A stretch of DNA of 5,819 nt from MKRK01 sp001896915 (lineage in GTDB: Bacteria; Bacillota; Clostridia; Oscillospirales; Acutalibacteraceae): assembly GCA_937973935.1 (NCBI GenBank), contig CALJJF010000068.1, forward strand, positions 1 to 5,819, read 5' to 3'. Under the pieces are notes generated by a model, which had not been told where the DNA came from, made no database searches, and saw only the letters and a program-made list of their open reading frames with translations. Made by a program: the position numbers and the translations under genes. Shown one piece after another: positions 3,669-5,819 of this stretch (position 1 is the stretch's first letter; the number at the start of each line of letters is the position of its first letter).

Positions 3669-5819
3669 ATGAAAAAAGTTACAATCAGCAAATTGCTCAG
3701 TATTGTAATGGCGCTTGTCATGACCGGCAGCTTGTCGGTTCTTGCAGTTCCGTTGCATGCGGCGGCAGCGGGGACCACCTATTATGTCGATTCCGTTCTG
3801 GGAAGCGATAATAACAGCGGAACCAGCCCGGACACTCCGTGGCAAACACTGGATAAGGTGAATGCCACCACCTTCAGCCCCGGAGAAACCATTGCTTTGA
3901 AGCGGGGCAGCACTTGGACCGGATTTTTGTATCCAAAAGGCTCCGGTACGGCGGACGCCAGCATTACCATTGATGCATACGGTGACGCAGGTCTTTCCCT
4001 GCCACGGATCGACGGCAACGGAAAAATCTATTCTGCAGACGATTGGGTCGATGCGGCGGTGTATTTGAAAAACCAAAGCTATTGGACCATCCGCAATCTG
4101 GAGATCACAAACAACGCAGAGGTTTGGGGCGATCGTGCCGGCATTCATATCGACGGGAGCTACTATGGCAGCGATATGAAAGGGTTTCTCATCGAAAATA
4201 ATATCATTCATGACGTTGCGTCCAATGGTGATGCAAACGACCACGCCAGAATCGGCGCCATTACATTATGGGCGAGAAGCTGGGATCAGGCAATTGCAGA
4301 CGCTATCGTTCAAAACAACACCATCTACAACACCGGCAGTACCGGCATCTATATCAATGGCGAGCGGTATACAGGCCCTGCGACAGGCGTTAAATTTTTA
4401 AATAACTATCTCTATAATATTGGTGGAGACGGCATACTGATGGCCGGCACTGTGGATGGGCTCACCGAATACAATGTGGTCAACAATTCCCATTACAAAA
4501 GCACGAAATACTGCGTGGCTATCTGGGCATTCGACGCCATCAGAACGCTCTTCCAGTATAACGAGGCCTATAACACAAAAACAACAACAGATGGGCAGGG
4601 TCTGGATTCTGACTATCAGAGTGAGCATACCACCTTTCAGTATAATTATAGCCATGACAATCAGGGTGGTTTTATCCTAATTTGCAGCGATGCCACCTAT
4701 CAGGGCAATCCTGCCTTCAACCGATACTCTGTAGTACGCTATAATATCGGTCAAAACAACGCCAACGGACAGTTTTTCATTTCCGGCAGAATTTCAGATA
4801 CTTTAATTTATAATAATACTATTTATATCAGACCGGGTATGAATGCACGTGTGGTCAAGGAGGGTGCCATTGGCGGTCTCAATCCCATCAACACTAAATT
4901 TTTTAATAATATCTTCTATAATATGGGCACCGGCGGATACATTCATCTGGACGGCTCCACAACAACCTATGACTATAATCTCTTCTACGGACGGAATTCC
5001 TTGAACGAACCTGCCGACCCGCATAAATTGACTGTTGATCCCCAGATCATCAATCCGGGCGGCGCTTCTGTCGGTCTTGCCTCCTGCGACGCTTATAAGA
5101 TCAGCGCTGTTTCCCCTGTGATCGGAGCCGGCAAGCTCATTGCAGGCTCCTGTGACAAAGACTTTTTCGGCAATCCCGTTTCAGCGACAGTTCGCCCCAA
5201 CATCGGAGCGGACAATAACTACAACCCGGCTTCCTCCCTGCCGGAACCCACCACCACAGTGCCGCCAACTTATGGAGCAGAAAAAATCGTCACCATCGGT
5301 GACTTTGAAACCGCTGTATTGTTCAGCCAATTTGGTGCAGGACCCAAGGAAATTTTTGCACTGTCAGGTGAAATGGTCAACCCCAACACTTCAAGCACCA
5401 AGGCATTGAAGGTCTCCTTTGTCCCCAATTCCACCACAGGTCTTGACTTACGGACAACATCAGCAATCTTCAGAAACACCTATCCCACCATGATTGCCAC
5501 CGGTATGCGTCTGTGGATGAACTTCAAAGAAGGCCCTGCCACGGCTGCCAATATCAGACTAACTTCCAGCTACACCATTCCCGGCATGTCAAACAGCATC
5601 AGCTGTAATGGGGTGAAACCGGACGCAGACGGCTGGGTGACAGCGAACTTTGCAAATTTCAATATCAACAACGGCGGTGCTAACTCCAGCGTTATGGATG
5701 CCACAAAAGCTGAGCTTGATCTGTTCCTGAGAGGAATCACGGAAATTCAGATCAATATGCCAGCCACCGGTGGAATACGCACCACGGTTTATCTGGATGA
5801 TCTACAGCTGTTTGGCTAT
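3669..5819 (+). CDS. Secreted right-handed beta-helix protein with C-terminal CBM-like domain (3' end missing)
   Basis: The frame stays open for 717 codons to the window end. Residues 1-34 are a Sec signal peptide (MKK, hydrophobic core, AAA before Gly35). From residue 38 the opening TYYVDS, GSDNNSGTSP, PWQTL and ALKRGSTW is typical of secreted parallel beta-helix proteins of the pectate-lyase-like type. About ten rungs follow, marked by an Asn ladder (ENN 178, QNN 217, LNN 246, EYN 269, QYN 298, QYN 326, RYN 359, YNN 383, FNN 414, DYN 437) at 23-39-residue steps. DFFGN then RPNIGA (498-513) closes the helix as in related proteins. Residues 518-537 form a Pro/Thr linker (PEPTTTVPP). Residues 539-717 look like a beta-sandwich carbohydrate-binding module: it opens with GDFE, contains SSTKALKVSF and ends VYLDDLQLFG. 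It probably binds and cuts or remodels a plant polysaccharide outside the cell. The exact lyase or hydrolase family, and activity itself, cannot be assigned. A dockerin, anchor or second module may follow beyond the edge. Confidence 0.9.
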   Translation, partial: MKKVTISKLLSIVMALVMTGSLSVLAVPLHAAAAGTTYYVDSVLGSDNNSGTSPDTPWQTLDKVNATTFSPGETIALKRGSTWTGFLYPKGSGTADASITIDAYGDAGLSLPRIDGNGKIYSADDWVDAAVYLKNQSYWTIRNLEITNNAEVWGDRAGIHIDGSYYGSDMKGFLIENNIIHDVASNGDANDHARIGAITLWARSWDQAIADAIVQNNTIYNTGSTGIYINGERYTGPATGVKFLNNYLYNIGGDGILMAGTVDGLTEYNVVNNSHYKSTKYCVAIWAFDAIRTLFQYNEAYNTKTTTDGQGLDSDYQSEHTTFQYNYSHDNQGGFILICSDATYQGNPAFNRYSVVRYNIGQNNANGQFFISGRISDTLIYNNTIYIRPGMNARVVKEGAIGGLNPINTKFFNNIFYNMGTGGYIHLDGSTTTYDYNLFYGRNSLNEPADPHKLTVDPQIINPGGASVGLASCDAYKISAVSPVIGAGKLIAGSCDKDFFGNPVSATVRPNIGADNNYNPASSLPEPTTTVPPTYGAEKIVTIGDFETAVLFSQFGAGPKEIFALSGEMVNPNTSSTKALKVSFVPNSTTGLDLRTTSAIFRNTYPTMIATGMRLWMNFKEGPATAANIRLTSSYTIPGMSNSISCNGVKPDADGWVTANFANFNINNGGANSSVMDATKAELDLFLRGITEIQINMPATGGIRTTVYLDDLQLFGY

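Noticed and set aside
3585..4244. Long minus-strand open frame (219 codons) antisense to the beta-helix gene
   Set aside because: It lies opposite a well-supported coding region, has no good ribosome binding site or recognisable domain, and shows the composition expected of a shadow frame.

Overview
The window looks like a chromosomal segment of a low-to-mid GC Gram-positive anaerobe, most likely of the class Clostridia. Four things point that way: strong AAGGAG/GGAGG ribosome binding sites, sigma-A-type promoters with TATAAT or extended -10 boxes, a Sec signal peptide and lipobox of Firmicutes style, and a pair of small Cys-rich proteins that feel clostridial. Genus cannot be set from the sequence. 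All genes lie on the + strand; long minus-strand frames are shadows.

Layout. (1) 1-310: the C-terminal end of glutaminyl-tRNA synthetase (glnS), cut by the window edge. (2) 332-958: an SGNH/GDSL hydrolase resembling Axe2-type carbohydrate acetylesterases, 21 nt behind glnS with no visible terminator, so probably in the same transcript. (3) 1105-2637: a lipoprotein with a Thr/Asn-rich tether and a predicted beta-propeller, with its own extended -10 promoter (1044-1072) and a 12-bp-stem terminator (2645-2674). (4) 2760-3083 and 3223-3489: two related small Cys-rich proteins with a possible Sm-like beta-barrel core. The first carries a Gly-Tyr repeat. A terminator-like hairpin (3170-3199) sits just before the ribosome binding site of the second. 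(5) 3490-3668: AT-rich intergenic DNA with a good promoter (3588-3616). (6) 3669-5819 and beyond: a secreted right-handed beta-helix protein (pectate-lyase-like fold) followed by a Pro/Thr linker and a beta-sandwich, carbohydrate-binding-like C-terminal region. The frame is open at the window end.

Working together. The secreted beta-helix protein, the surface lipoprotein and the cytoplasmic esterase would be consistent with use of an acetylated plant polysaccharide: cutting outside, sensing or binding at the membrane, deacetylation inside. This is inference from fold and location only; no transporter, regulator or glycoside hydrolase lies in the window, and each gene appears to have its own transcription signals. 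The least explained parts are the Cys-rich pair with its intervening hairpin and the propeller lipoprotein. No RNA gene, mobile element, CRISPR array or clear new defence or mobile system was seen.
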